Shown here: positions 11,903 through 20,929 of the stretch, one piece after another
How positions within the stretch are numbered: position 1 is the stretch's first letter
How the letters are laid out: every line of letters starts with the position of its first letter
The notes under the pieces: generated by a model
What the model saw: only the letters and a program-made list of their open reading frames with translations
Told to the model about the DNA's origin: nothing
The model's database searches: none
Made by a program: the position numbers and the translations under genes
NCBI GenBank assembly: GCA_937889545.1
Contig: CALAOT010000005.1
Coordinates: forward strand, 40,480 to 104,479
Source: an uncultured Opitutaceae bacterium
GTDB taxonomy: Bacteria > Verrucomicrobiota > Verrucomicrobiia > Opitutales > Opitutaceae
Direction of reading: 5' to 3'
DNA: 64,000 nt

Positions 11903-12844
11903 TCAGGGAGTGAGCGGCGCCACGGACATCCCGTTCGCCAGCCCCTCGTCCGACACGATGGAGCAAATGGCGACCTTCTCCTTCACGCTGACGACCTTGA
12001 TCTGGCCCTTTTCGGTGAAGGAGACGTCCAGGGTCTCGCCCGTCGCCGGATCCCGGAGGACCTCCGCGGAGCCAACCTTGAAGAGCTGACCCACGGCCAC
12101 CCCCTCGCGCGAGCCGCGGTTGATGTAGACCTGGGGCCCCTTCACCAGGATCACGTTTCCGCTCCAGTGCAGGTTCGGGATCTGGGTGATGATGAAGGCG
12201 ACCGCCTGGTCGATCGCCTGCTCGACCGCGGTTCCGACGTTGGTCTTCTTGAACCCGCCCAGGTCGCCGCCCCAGTCCCGGTCGGAGAACCCGACCGACA
12301 CCCCGCTGCTCTTCGCGGTGCCGATCACCTTCTTGGACGCCACGACCTGCCCCGTCGTCGAGTCCACGACGTAGATGACCGCGTTGATCTCGGCGGTGTC
12401 GCCCCCCACGCCTATGTTGAAACCGCGGATCCCGATCCCGCCGTGCTGGCCCGAGGTCGTCTGGAAGTTCGTGATCTCTCCCTTGATGAGCAGCTGCGCC
12501 GGCGTCATGAAGCCCGTCGCAGGCGCCTTGTCCCCCCCCGCAACCCTGCCGCTCTTGGCGAAGTCCTGCTCCTGCATCGCCGCGCCGCGCATGTCGGCCT
12601 CGCCAAGGACGATGAAGTGCCCGGACTGCTGGAGCGAGTCCGTGAGCATGGCGCCCCAGGTGTCCGCGAGCTGGAACCTCCCGTTGTAGTTCGCATGGTT
12701 CTCAAACTTGGTGACTGCGATGCTGAACCGCAGCCCGCCGCTCGCGGCGTCAGCGAGGGCGGCGGGGGACGCGGGCGCGTTTGCACCGACGAGGGCCGGC
12801 AGCACAAAGGACACTGCAAGTGCAAGGAGGGTTGTTTTCTTCAT
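11903..12844 (-). CDS. CsgG-like exported protein
   Basis: The 313-residue product begins with a clean signal peptide (MKKTTLLALAVSFVLPALVGANA) without a lipobox Cys. The body matches the CsgG/curli-assembly family pattern: an early strand FSIAVTKFEN, ADTWGAMLTDSLQQSGHFIVLGE, ELLIKG-type PAQLLIKGEITNF, and TAEINAVIYVVDSTTGQVVASK. The C-terminal 90 residues form a small beta-rich domain (VYINRGSREGVAVGQLF) like the FlgT/peptidoglycan-associated C-domain. Canonical CsgG is a lipoprotein forming an outer-membrane pore. Without the lipid anchor and without curli genes nearby, a general periplasmic or envelope role is more likely. Confidence 0.8.
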   Translation of the reverse strand: MKKTTLLALAVSFVLPALVGANAPASPAALADAASGGLRFSIAVTKFENHANYNGRFQLADTWGAMLTDSLQQSGHFIVLGEADMRGAAMQEQDFAKSGRVAGGDKAPATGFMTPAQLLIKGEITNFQTTSGQHGGIGIRGFNIGVGGDTAEINAVIYVVDSTTGQVVASKKVIGTAKSSGVSVGFSDRDWGGDLGGFKKTNVGTAVEQAIDQAVAFIITQIPNLHWSGNVILVKGPQVYINRGSREGVAVGQLFKVGSAEVLRDPATGETLDVSFTEKGQIKVVSVKEKVAICSIVSDEGLANGMSVAPLTP

Positions 12845-12937
12845 GTCGGTTCCGGGATAAGCAATGATCGATCTAGTGCGGAGAGTGGAGTTGGCCTCGG
12901 TTCCGTTTTCAATATTCTTCTAACGCCGGGGTGCGAA

Positions 12938-13333
12938 CTACGGAGATCCGGAATTGTGCAATCTTGCCCGCTTGATCCCGTCAATCCGGTCGAGATCCCC
13001 GTCGGTGTAAACGAGGGTCGCGGAATAGTGCAGGGCGGTCGCAGCGATCCAATTATCATTCTCGCCCAATCGTTGCCCCTTGCGCATCTGCTTCTTGTCG
13101 AGTTCGCCCGCGCGGTACGCAATGGCCTCCGAGATCGGGAGCTTCCGCAGATGCCGGAGAAGGACCTGGACCGCCGCCTGGCTGCCACCCGACGCCAACT
13201 CGCCCACAGTGACCGTGCTGCAGGACAGCTCCTCCCCCTTGTGCCGTCCGAGGTACGCGCGAATCGGCCCGACGTTCCTATAGGCCAACTCCCTTTCCAA
13301 GTCGATAAGGGCGCTGGTATCAAGCAGCAGCAT
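12938..13333 (-). CDS. PIN-domain ribonuclease toxin (VapC-like)
   Basis: The 131 residues form a PIN domain. The first acidic residue is in LLLDTSALIDLE (Asp5), a conserved Glu is in TVTVGELASG, and the C-terminal acidic pair is in GENDNWIAATAL. VapC toxins cleave tRNA or rRNA until bound by the cognate antitoxin. Its start at 13333 overlaps the end of the antitoxin frame by 14 bp, the usual coupled antitoxin-toxin order. Confidence 0.88.
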   Translation of the reverse strand: MLLLDTSALIDLERELAYRNVGPIRAYLGRHKGEELSCSTVTVGELASGGSQAAVQVLLRHLRKLPISEAIAYRAGELDKKQMRKGQRLGENDNWIAATALHYSATLVYTDGDLDRIDGIKRARLHNSGSP

Positions 13334-13580
13334 GGCGTTTGCGCCGAGCGTGGGAGTCCCGTGGATTGTGCTGGTCCCGTTTCATGCGGGCTCGCTCCTC
13401 GGGCGTGAACAGACTGTGGCCTTCGAGCGGAGCCAGCGATTCCAGCCATTCGCCGACCGCTTTCGCCGGCTGGTTGTCGATCAGCCGGTTGAGGACATCG
13501 CTGTAGCTTTCGCCGGCGCCACGCGTGGCGCGCAGCCTCTTTGCCACATCCACCCTGACGGTAAGAGTTGTGTACGGCAT
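13320..13580 (-). CDS. antitoxin of the PIN toxin-antitoxin pair
   Basis: The 86-residue protein starts at the ATG at 13580, which sets the conserved N-terminus YTTLTVRVDVAKRLRATRG at the front. An upstream Met at 13601 lies inside a palindrome and adds only seven residues. The N-terminal strand and helices look like a ribbon-helix-helix or related DNA-binding fold, and the C-terminal half (SLFTPEERARMKRDQ and a basic tail) would wrap the toxin. Antitoxins of this type repress their own promoter, and a 20-bp palindrome ends three bases before this start codon. Confidence 0.8.
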   Translation of the reverse strand: MPYTTLTVRVDVAKRLRATRGAGESYSDVLNRLIDNQPAKAVGEWLESLAPLEGHSLFTPEERARMKRDQHNPRDSHARRKRHAAA

Positions 13581-13582
13581 GC

Positions 13583-13602
13583 ATTGATAATGCATTATCA
13601 AT
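13583..13602. promoter_or_regulatory. 20-bp perfect palindrome, probable toxin-antitoxin operator
   Basis: The 20 bases ATTGATAATGCATTATCAAT read the same on both strands. The site ends 2 bp before the antitoxin ATG and occupies the position of the ribosome-binding site and early leader. It is AT-rich in a GC-rich context. An autoregulatory operator bound by the antitoxin is the natural reading, and no Shine-Dalgarno sequence is visible between it and the start. Confidence 0.6.
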
Positions 13603-13773
13603 TGATCCGGTCAAGCGCCATCCAAGCTCTGCCGCCGGGCCGAGCGTACGGTTGACGTCATTGCTCAAAAGGGTCTTTTGCCGGTGCCCGAACAGAGCGG
13701 CAACGGGAATTCCCGGGACAAGGGCTGAAATCACCGCCACGGAAGCATTTTCTCAATCAAGCGGTCGGTTTTC

Positions 13774-14892
13774 TCAGCGCACCGCCGCATACCCGCCGGG
13801 AACCCCGCCCTTGGAAAAGACGTACTGGAAGAGATCCATGGATCGGGCGCGAAACGCCCCGGCGCAGCTGAGGAGGTAAAAGCGCCACATCCGGAAGAAG
13901 CGCTCGCCGTAGGTGGCCCGGAACCGAGGCCACGCCTCGCGGAAGTTCCGCTCCCATGCCAGCAGCGTCCGGTCGTAGTCGGCCCCGAAGTTGTGGACAT
14001 CCTCGAGGACGAACAGCCCTTCCGCGGCGCGGGTCACCTGCGCAGGCGAAGGAAGCATGGAGTTGGGAAAGATGTAGCGCTCGATCCACGGGTCGGTCCG
14101 CACTCGCGAGACGCTGCCGCCAATCGTGTGGCAGAGGAAGAGGCCGCCATCGCGCAGGCACCGGGCCGCGGCCGCCATGAAGGCGCGGTAGTTCTTGTAG
14201 CCGACATGTTCCATCATGCCGACGCTGACCACGCGGTCGAACACGCCCGCCACGGCGCGATAGTCCTGCAGCCGGATGTCGATGGGCAACCCGCGGCAGG
14301 CGGCCGCGGCATACGTCTGCTGCTCGCGGGAGATGGTGACGCCCACAACGGTGCAGCCGTGGTGCTCGGCGGCGTATCTTGCCAGGCCGCCCCAGCCGCA
14401 GCCGATGTCCAGCACGCGCATGCCCGGCTGCAGCCCGAGCTTGCGGCAGATGAGATCCATTTTCCGCCGCTGGGCCTGCGCAAGGTCGTCGGTGTCGCGA
14501 AAATAGGCGCACGAGTACTGGAGGTCCGGGCCGAGCATCGCCGCGAAGAAGTCGTTGCCGAGGTCATAGTGCACCTCTGCCACGCGCCGGGCGCGCCGCA
14601 GGGTCTGGAGATTGAACACCTTGGCCGCGAGCGTGGCGGCCGCCGTCCTTAGATTGACCGGCACGCGCTCGTCGAGACGGGCGCGCGAGGCCCTGCAGCA
14701 CATCTCGTCAAGGGCGTCGCAGTCCCACCAGCCGTCCATGTAGGCCTCGCCGAAACCGAGCGTGCCGGCGGCGAGCACGCGCGGGAAGAAGCGTTCGTCG
14801 TGAACGCGCAGATCCCAAGGGCGCGCCCCATCCATCCGGATGTCGGCTCCGCCGAAAAGCGCTGTGACAATCGGCTGGGCTTGGCTCGGCAT
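13774..14892 (-). CDS. cfa: cyclopropane-fatty-acyl-phospholipid synthase
   Basis: The 372-residue SAM-dependent enzyme adds a methylene bridge to unsaturated acyl chains of membrane phospholipids. It has an N-terminal lipid-binding region (GFGEAYMDGWWDCDALDEM) and the binding block VAEVHYDLGNDFFAAMLG. The SAM motif is VLDIGCGWGGLA, followed by VGVTISREQ and VSVGMMEHVG. The C-terminal FHMWRFYLL-like segment is MWRFYLLSCAGAFRARS. Length agrees with the family. It is transcribed alone, divergent from the NHL-repeat gene. Confidence 0.95.
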   Translation of the reverse strand: MPSQAQPIVTALFGGADIRMDGARPWDLRVHDERFFPRVLAAGTLGFGEAYMDGWWDCDALDEMCCRASRARLDERVPVNLRTAAATLAAKVFNLQTLRRARRVAEVHYDLGNDFFAAMLGPDLQYSCAYFRDTDDLAQAQRRKMDLICRKLGLQPGMRVLDIGCGWGGLARYAAEHHGCTVVGVTISREQQTYAAAACRGLPIDIRLQDYRAVAGVFDRVVSVGMMEHVGYKNYRAFMAAAARCLRDGGLFLCHTIGGSVSRVRTDPWIERYIFPNSMLPSPAQVTRAAEGLFVLEDVHNFGADYDRTLLAWERNFREAWPRFRATYGERFFRMWRFYLLSCAGAFRARSMDLFQYVFSKGGVPGGYAAVR

Positions 14893-15240
14893 GGCAACCT
14901 CCGTGCGCCGGGATCATCGCGCTGCTTGCCCCGCAAGTCAAATGGCTCCGCGCACAGCGACGGGCAGCTTCGGCTTGCGCCAGAGCTGCGAACGGCTCCG
15001 GGGGAACAAGTGACGATAACCAAGGTCAGGGCCAGACCGGAAAGCCGGCCCCCAGGATACGACAAGAGCGATCCCTCTCGGCGCCAGAGTAGCGGATTTC
15101 GCTGCGTAACCTGTCATATCTTGCATGAGGCCCACAGGATCCAGCCTCCGGTCCCTCGGCACGAATCCCGCGACGAGGCCCCCAAGTCCAGTCGACCCGG
15201 CCCGCACGAGCGGACTCCGGGCGGCCCAGGCGAACGACAC
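14893..15240. other. intergenic region between cfa and the NHL-repeat gene
   Basis: This 348-bp divergent spacer must hold both promoters. I see no convincing -35/-10 pair, RNA gene or repeat in it. A short CCGG-aaag-CCGG hairpin sits near 15037-15050. Confidence 0.4.
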
Positions 15241-18200
15241 ATGAACATCCCCATTACCCGCGCAACGATCCGCCCACTGGCCGTCGCAGCATGCGCATTC
15301 GCCATCTCGGTTTCAACGGTGCGCGCCCAGATGCTGACGATAACGACCTTGGCGGGAGCCAACGGAAGCTTCGGCAGCGGGGATGGAACGGGCTCCTCTG
15401 CACAGTTCTTCTACCCGGTCGGCGTCGCGATAGACGCCTCCGGAAACCTCTATATCGGGGACGAGGTGAACTGTACGATCCGGATGGTCACGCCGGCAGG
15501 TGTCGTGACCACCTATGCGGGTGCGGCAAGGCTCTCCGGGGGCATCGATGGAAGCGGCAGCGTTGTTCGGTTTGATGAGCCGAATGGGGTCGCCGTGGAC
15601 GGCTCGGGCAATGTCTACGTGGCGGACACGGGCAATTCCGCCGTGAGAAAGATAGCACCCAGTGGCTTGGTCACCACCTTCGCAGGGTACATAGGCAGTT
15701 CTGGAGACCTGGACGGCCTTGGGACCAACGCCCGACTCACGAGCCCCTTCGGCTTGGCCATCGACGGGGACGGAAGCCTGTATGTCGCCGACTCGGCCGC
15801 TTGCACCATTCGAAAAGTGTCGCCGAACCAGGTGGTGACGACCCTCGCGGGCGAAGCGGGGGTCCCGGGCAACGCCGACGGCGTGGGGACCGCAGCCCAG
15901 TTCAGCACTCCATGCGGCGTGGCCGTAGACAGATACGGAAACGTCTATGTGGCCGATACCGGGAACAACACGATCCGGAAGATCACCGCCGCGGGAGTCG
16001 TCACCACATTGGCGGGCACTGCCGGTTTGGCCGGAAGTGCTGACGGAAACGCGAGCCGGGCCTTGTTCTGGCATCCTTCCGCCGTTGCCATCGACGGGAG
16101 CGGCAACCTATTCGTGGCGGATTCGAACAACAACAAGATCAGGGAGATATCGCCTCAGGGTACCGTCACGACGGTCGCGGGAAGCAGCGGAAACAATGCC
16201 GGCGATGCCGACGGCACGGGCCCCTCGGCTCTCCTGAATACCCCGGAGGGAATCGCGGTGGGCCCCGACGGAGGCGTCTACATAGTGGACACGGACAACG
16301 AAACGATCCGAAAGGGCGCCGCCAGCGCGCCCACGATAGGCACGGCTCCGGTCACCCAGTCGGTCGCCGTCGGAAGCACGGTGAACTTCAGCGTTGCCGC
16401 GAGCAGCGTGACGCCCGTCAGCTACCAGTGGAGCTTCAACGGCTCCCCCATTGCCGGCGCCACGGCCCCCGCCTACACGACGCGCCCGCTGCAACTCTCA
16501 GACCAGGGCCTGTATTCGGCGGCGGTGTCCAACGGCTCGGCTACGTCCGTTGCAACCGCGAGCCTTTCGGAGACTTTTCCCCACGGCCCGACCTACCTGT
16601 TCGACAATTGGACCCCGTCGACTCCGCTGCCGACCGGGACCTCGGAGGTCGCTGCTGCCTTTGACGGAGGCAATTTCGTGGTCGTTGGGTTGGACGGCAC
16701 CGCCTTCTACTCGCCCGACGGCGTGAACTGGACCGCCTCGGCCAGCAACGGCCCGCGCGGGCAGACGTGGGGCGAGCTGAATGCGATCGTCAGCGTGCTG
16801 GGCCGGAACATGCTTGTTGCCGTCGGCAACGGGGGCGCCGTCGTCACGTATGCCAGCGGAACGTATGACGGCACGCTCCAGGCATCGGGATCAACCAGCA
16901 TCCTGACCGGTATCGCCCTGGGCAACCAGACATTGGTCGCAGTCGGCTACGGAGGCACCTGCATCAGGTCGGGCTTGACCGCCTCGGGCTGGAAGCAGGT
17001 CTCCGCGGGCACCGCACAGAACCTGAATGCGATAGCCTACGGCAATGGACGCTTCGTCGCGGTGGGGCTGGGCGGCACTGTGGTCACGTCGCCCGATGGC
17101 TCGACCTGGAGCGTCCAGCAGCTCGGGTCCACCGAGGACCTCTACGGCGTCGCCTATGGGACGAGGGGATTCGTGGCCGTCGGAGCCGACGGAAGCATAT
17201 TCGCATCTCCCGACGGGAAGCTCTGGGCTCCACAGGCCTCGCCGACGCCGAACGTGCTCGTCCACGTGGGATACGGGTACGGGACCTTCGTCGCGGTCGG
17301 GCTTCAGGGGACGGTCCTCACCTCGAGCGACGAGGGGGAGACCTGGACAGGCCGAGAATCAGGGACGACAGCAAGGCTGGACGGGATCGCGCCCGGGAAA
17401 GGCATCTTTGTCCTCACCGGAACGGGCGGGGTCGAAGTGAGCTCCGGCGGCGCCCAGCCAAGCCGGCTCGCAAACCTATCCTCGCGCTCAACGGTCGGGA
17501 CCGACGCGAACATCCTGATCGCGGGCTTCATTGTCGGGGGCACCGGATCCAAGCAGGTTGTGCTTCGCGGAATCGGGCCGACGCTTGGCGATTTCGGTGT
17601 CGCAGGCGCACTGATGCAGCCCACGCTGAGCCTCGTAAACTCGGGGGGAAGCATGCTTGGGACGAACAGCACGTGGGGAGGAGGGGTGACACTCTCGCAG
17701 GCCTTCACGCAGGTGGGAGCGTTCGCGCTTCCAGCCACGTCGGCGGATGCAGCGATGCTCGTGACCCTCGGCGGCGGCGCCTATACCTCCCAGGTAAGCG
17801 GCCTCTCCGCCACCACGGGCGTTGGGCTCGCCGAAATCTATGATGCCGACAGCGGGACGTCGACGTCGCGCCTAGTGAACCTCTCATCCCGTGCTTCCGT
17901 CGGGACCGCAGGTAACATCTTGATCGCAGGCTTCGTGATCACCGGGAACACGCCCGAGACGGTGCTCATCCGCGGGATAGGGCCGACGCTCGGGCAGTTC
18001 GGCGTTTCGGGGGCGCTGGCCACTCCGCAACTTGTCCTATATGATTCCAACAACGACGCTTTACAGTCGAACGGCGGCTGGGGCGGAAGCCAAGTCCTCG
18101 CCCAGACGTTTGCCCAAGTCGGAGCCTTCCCGCTCAATGCCGACTCCGCGGACGCGGCGATCCTCGTAACGCTACCGCCAGGCGCGTACACCGCCGAGGT

Positions 18201-18258
18201 GACCGGTGTGAATGGGGCTATGGGCGTGGGCTTGGCCGAGATCTACGAGGTTCCTTGA
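15241..18258 (+). CDS. secreted NHL-repeat / Ig-like / YCF48-like beta-propeller protein
   Basis: The 1005-residue protein starts at ATG 15241 with a signal peptide (AVAACAFAISVSTVRAQ). Residues about 35-360 hold six NHL repeats of the form GVAVD.SGN.YVADTGN..IRKI. An Ig-like domain follows (SYQWSFNGSPIAG, to about 445). Then come repeats of the AVG.GGTV.TS.DG.TW type seen in YCF48/sialidase-like propellers (to about 735). The last 270 residues are two tandem 130-residue modules that share NLSSR, NILIAGF, RGIGPTLG, and VGLAEIY (17461-17850 and 17863-18255). Adhesion or surface binding is inferred. No catalytic motif is visible. Confidence 0.85.
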   Translation: MNIPITRATIRPLAVAACAFAISVSTVRAQMLTITTLAGANGSFGSGDGTGSSAQFFYPVGVAIDASGNLYIGDEVNCTIRMVTPAGVVTTYAGAARLSGGIDGSGSVVRFDEPNGVAVDGSGNVYVADTGNSAVRKIAPSGLVTTFAGYIGSSGDLDGLGTNARLTSPFGLAIDGDGSLYVADSAACTIRKVSPNQVVTTLAGEAGVPGNADGVGTAAQFSTPCGVAVDRYGNVYVADTGNNTIRKITAAGVVTTLAGTAGLAGSADGNASRALFWHPSAVAIDGSGNLFVADSNNNKIREISPQGTVTTVAGSSGNNAGDADGTGPSALLNTPEGIAVGPDGGVYIVDTDNETIRKGAASAPTIGTAPVTQSVAVGSTVNFSVAASSVTPVSYQWSFNGSPIAGATAPAYTTRPLQLSDQGLYSAAVSNGSATSVATASLSETFPHGPTYLFDNWTPSTPLPTGTSEVAAAFDGGNFVVVGLDGTAFYSPDGVNWTASASNGPRGQTWGELNAIVSVLGRNMLVAVGNGGAVVTYASGTYDGTLQASGSTSILTGIALGNQTLVAVGYGGTCIRSGLTASGWKQVSAGTAQNLNAIAYGNGRFVAVGLGGTVVTSPDGSTWSVQQLGSTEDLYGVAYGTRGFVAVGADGSIFASPDGKLWAPQASPTPNVLVHVGYGYGTFVAVGLQGTVLTSSDEGETWTGRESGTTARLDGIAPGKGIFVLTGTGGVEVSSGGAQPSRLANLSSRSTVGTDANILIAGFIVGGTGSKQVVLRGIGPTLGDFGVAGALMQPTLSLVNSGGSMLGTNSTWGGGVTLSQAFTQVGAFALPATSADAAMLVTLGGGAYTSQVSGLSATTGVGLAEIYDADSGTSTSRLVNLSSRASVGTAGNILIAGFVITGNTPETVLIRGIGPTLGQFGVSGALATPQLVLYDSNNDALQSNGGWGGSQVLAQTFAQVGAFPLNADSADAAILVTLPPGAYTAEVTGVNGAMGVGLAEIYEVP
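17461..18255 (+). repeat. two tandem C-terminal protein modules
   Basis: Two copies of a roughly 130-codon module lie end to end (17461-17850, 17863-18255). They match strongly at the protein level and less at the DNA level, so the duplication is not recent. The copies carry RGIGPTLGDFGV and RGIGPTLGQFGV. Confidence 0.75.
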
Positions 18259-18854
18259 CCCGCCTGCCTCCCGAGTACGTTGGGCCCACGCGGCAAGAGA
18301 ATCCTGGTGATTCTCCAAGTTGCTGATCCAAACTGGTGCCGCACCACTGTGCCAAATCGCCAACGGTCGATTGGACCTAACCGGAGGTCGGGTCGTCCGC
18401 GAAGGCGGCAAGCGCGCAGAACAAGGCCGCCACGTAGGTTGGCAGCCGCCAGATGGAACGCAGGGTTTTCATGAGAGTACTTGGTGGCACGGGGCGCTGA
18501 GGCCCCAGGCGGAACGGAAGATTGGGACAAAAAAGACAAGATGGAGGCTGACGCGGAGAAGACGCTTGGCTTGGCGCTACCTTCCTGAGGCTGAGATTAG
18601 GGGTGTGCCAATACGCACAGGGTGGTCGATGGAAGGATACCTGGTCTGATTGTCTCAAAATCCCCTGGCCTTCAGAGACTACGAACGGGGTTTCTACGTG
18701 ATTCCATGTAGTATTACTATTCCGTGATCTAATAATATATTTGCCCATCTCTTATGCCGACTGTCGATTCTTCACCGCCTTATTAGCTGTTTTGACGCTC
18801 CTTCTGGAGCGCGGACCGGCGGCTTTTATTGAAAAAACGGCACCCCCTACCCTC
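18259..18854. other. long spacer with AT-rich promoter-like part
   Basis: About 600 bp without a full gene. The minus strand holds a 31-codon signal-peptide fragment (18377-18472). From about 18650 the composition drops to AT-rich (for example TCTAATAATATATTTG near 18728-18743), unlike the rest of the window. A TTGACG box at 18793-18798 could be a -35 element for the cytochrome-like gene, but no good -10 is seen. Confidence 0.45.
18377..18472 (-). pseudogene. orphan signal-peptide fragment
   Basis: ATG at 18472 opens a 31-residue frame that is essentially a signal peptide (WRLPTYVAALFCALAAFADD) and then stops. No continuing secreted domain is seen downstream in other frames. It is best read as the remnant of a deleted secreted protein, though chance cannot be excluded. 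Confidence 0.3.
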
Positions 18855-20204
18855 ATGAAAACAGAATTCCATCGAAGCGCCAGCCGGGCCTTGACCTCGC
18901 TCTTCTTGTGCATTGCGACCTGCGCCCAGGCAGGAGCGAATGCCGCACCATTGCTCCCGCGGTTTCCGGACTTCGGCCAGCTGCCGCCCCCGGACGCGTA
19001 CCATAGTCGAATCTTTAAACTCAGCCAGGATTACCCTGGGGCCAAGCCCGAGGATGAGCAGGCCGTCCAGAACATCCTCCAGATTGACTATACCAAGGAC
19101 TGGAAGAAATACATGGAGGCGGTTCGCGCCTACATCTACGAGGGGAACATCAAGGGCGACGGTGTCGCAAACGACTTCTATCTCGAGGACAACAACGTCC
19201 GCAGATGGTATCACGTGCCTTGGCAGCATTATGGCCTTTACGGCCGCGAGGGCATTCATGGGTTGACCAAGGAGGGACCGGTGTTTCCCCACGTCTTGTC
19301 GCCGTCGCAGCCTAATCAATGGCAAACCTATGCCGTGGGTTTCTACAATCCACAAGGCGGCTACATGATCGGAAGGGTGTGGAAGGACGCCGAAAACCCG
19401 ACGACGACCGTGATGCAGTCCGAGGGTTTCCCGATCGGCACGGTGGTAGCCAAGCTGCTGTTCACCACGGCTCCCGTTGCCGAGGTGCCGTATCTCACGA
19501 ATCCGATCGAGTGGCTCGCTTACACAACCGAGCAATTCAATCCGCCGACGTCCAAGCGGGTTATGAGCACTGTCCGGTTCATCCAAATGGACATCATGGT
19601 GCGCGATCCGAGGGCAAAGGATACCGGAGGCTGGGTCTTCGGGACATTTGTCTACAACGGAGCCCTCGCCAATCCCAACGTGTGGCTCAATACCGTTCCG
19701 GTGGGAATCATGTGGGGCAACGATCCCTTTGTCACGAGCTACTCCGATTCAAACCCCACGCCAACGAAGACGATCATCAATCCAGATCTCAAGCACACCA
19801 TCATCAACACCTCGACCGACCTTCCGCCCATGCATCTTGGCTGGGGCCTGCGCCTCAACGGCCCCGTCGACAATACCCTGTCGTCCTGTCAATCATGCCA
19901 CGCAACCGCCCAGTTCCCGCAAATCACCCCGATTCTGGCAACCATGGCCTCGAACGCAGACGGCAAGAACCTTACGCCAAAGGATCCGGAATGGATGCGC
20001 TGGTTTCGCAACGTGCCGTGCGCGACGCCGTTCGACGAGCAGGCGACGTCCATGGACTACTCGCTCCAGCTTGCAGCCAGCGTCCAGAACTTCCTCGCGG
20101 CCAAGGCCGCGGCAACAGGGGGCCTCTATAATGTCCAATATTGGAATGGAGCGCCGGTAAAACAAATCTACGGCCAGCGCGGCACGCAGGCCGAGAAACA
20201 ATAA
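18855..20204 (+). CDS. secreted monohaem c-type cytochrome-like protein
   Basis: The 449-residue protein starts at ATG 18855, chosen because it is followed directly by a signal peptide (SLFLCIATCAQAGANA). A single haem-c site C-Q-S-C-H is at residues 345-349. A Met-rich follow-up region (ATMASNADGKNLTPKDPEWM) may supply the distal ligand. The first 300 residues show no cytochrome fold and contain many Trp/Tyr/Asn segments (WYHVPWQHYGLYG). Haem attachment is predicted from the motif. The electron partner is unknown. The gene is visibly less GC-rich than its surroundings and is followed 28 bp later by a SnoaL-like gene. Confidence 0.75.
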   Translation: MKTEFHRSASRALTSLFLCIATCAQAGANAAPLLPRFPDFGQLPPPDAYHSRIFKLSQDYPGAKPEDEQAVQNILQIDYTKDWKKYMEAVRAYIYEGNIKGDGVANDFYLEDNNVRRWYHVPWQHYGLYGREGIHGLTKEGPVFPHVLSPSQPNQWQTYAVGFYNPQGGYMIGRVWKDAENPTTTVMQSEGFPIGTVVAKLLFTTAPVAEVPYLTNPIEWLAYTTEQFNPPTSKRVMSTVRFIQMDIMVRDPRAKDTGGWVFGTFVYNGALANPNVWLNTVPVGIMWGNDPFVTSYSDSNPTPTKTIINPDLKHTIINTSTDLPPMHLGWGLRLNGPVDNTLSSCQSCHATAQFPQITPILATMASNADGKNLTPKDPEWMRWFRNVPCATPFDEQATSMDYSLQLAASVQNFLAAKAAATGGLYNVQYWNGAPVKQIYGQRGTQAEKQ

Positions 20205-20232
20205 AAACATCAGCCCAAAAACACACGCCCCT

Positions 20233-20598
20233 ATGTCCCAGACTTCCGACACCAACAAGGCTCTTACGGTAAGATTCTTTGAACAAGTTTTCAACCAGCA
20301 GAACTATGACGTGACCGCCACGCTCATCAGCCCTGACTACAAATACAACGGAACGCCTACGAGCGCCGATGGCACCATCGCGTGGGCGAAGATGCTACGA
20401 CAAAAATATCCGGACCTTCACTTCGTCTTCGAGACAATCCTTGGGGAAGACGAAAAGGTAGCGTTCCGCTGGCGCATGACTGCCACGGATCAGGCGAGCG
20501 GGAAGATGGGATACGTTGTCGGAACCAATATCATTGTATGGGTCGACGGCAAAGCCCTCTCGAACGATCAAAGCGGTGGCACCGATTTCATTCCATAG
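20233..20598 (+). CDS. SnoaL-like ester-cyclase-type protein
   Basis: The 121-residue protein has the NTF2-like/SnoaL pattern: FFEQVFNQQNYDVTATLISPDY, then WAKMLRQKYPDLHF, KVAFRWRMTAT, and a final VDGK..ND strand. Members bind small hydrophobic or polyketide substrates, and many have no proven reaction. It forms a probable two-gene unit with the cytochrome-like gene and shares its lower GC content, which suggests joint acquisition. Confidence 0.8.
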   Translation: MSQTSDTNKALTVRFFEQVFNQQNYDVTATLISPDYKYNGTPTSADGTIAWAKMLRQKYPDLHFVFETILGEDEKVAFRWRMTATDQASGKMGYVVGTNIIVWVDGKALSNDQSGGTDFIP

Positions 20599-20808
20599 CC
20601 ATGAAGGCGAAACATCCTTTGCCAGGGAGAGACTAGCACTCCGGGTGGCTCGCGAAGCATAGGCATTTTCCCAGCGGGCGGAAATCGGATCGACAAGGCC
20701 TATTGCCCTTCGATGTCATCGTTAGCTCCTTTCTTGGAGCCCAACGCGTGTCCGTCAAACCGGAGCAACCTCACCCTGTCCCCAAACTTTGAACTTGACC
20801 CATCTTTA

Positions 20809-20883
20809 TGGTGCGAGTGCCGGGAGTCGAACCCGGATCGACGGCTTCGGAGGCCGCTACACTATCCATTGTGCTACACCCGC
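20809..20883 (-). tRNA. tRNA-Arg (anticodon CCG)
   Basis: On the minus strand the 75 bases fold as a full cloverleaf. The acceptor GCGGGTG pairs with CACTCGC, and the anticodon arm GCGGC-CTCCGAA-GCCGT gives anticodon CCG. The T-arm is CCGGG-TTCGACT-CCCGG, and CCA is encoded. It reads CGG codons, common in this GC-rich genome. It lies 46 bp downstream of the gltX stop on the same strand. Confidence 0.95.
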
Positions 20884-20929
20884 AACGTGAGCTTTAGGGC
20901 GCGGATCAAACCGTTCGCCGGACACGGCG

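Noticed and set aside
13774..15240. Mobile element between the toxin-antitoxin pair and the NHL gene
   Set aside because: No transposase, inverted repeat pair or direct duplication could be found. Toxin-antitoxin pairs also occur outside islands.
20884..20929. Joint processing signal or riboswitch between gltX and tRNA-Arg
   Set aside because: The 46-bp gap shows no stable stem, and nothing beyond proximity supports a regulatory link.
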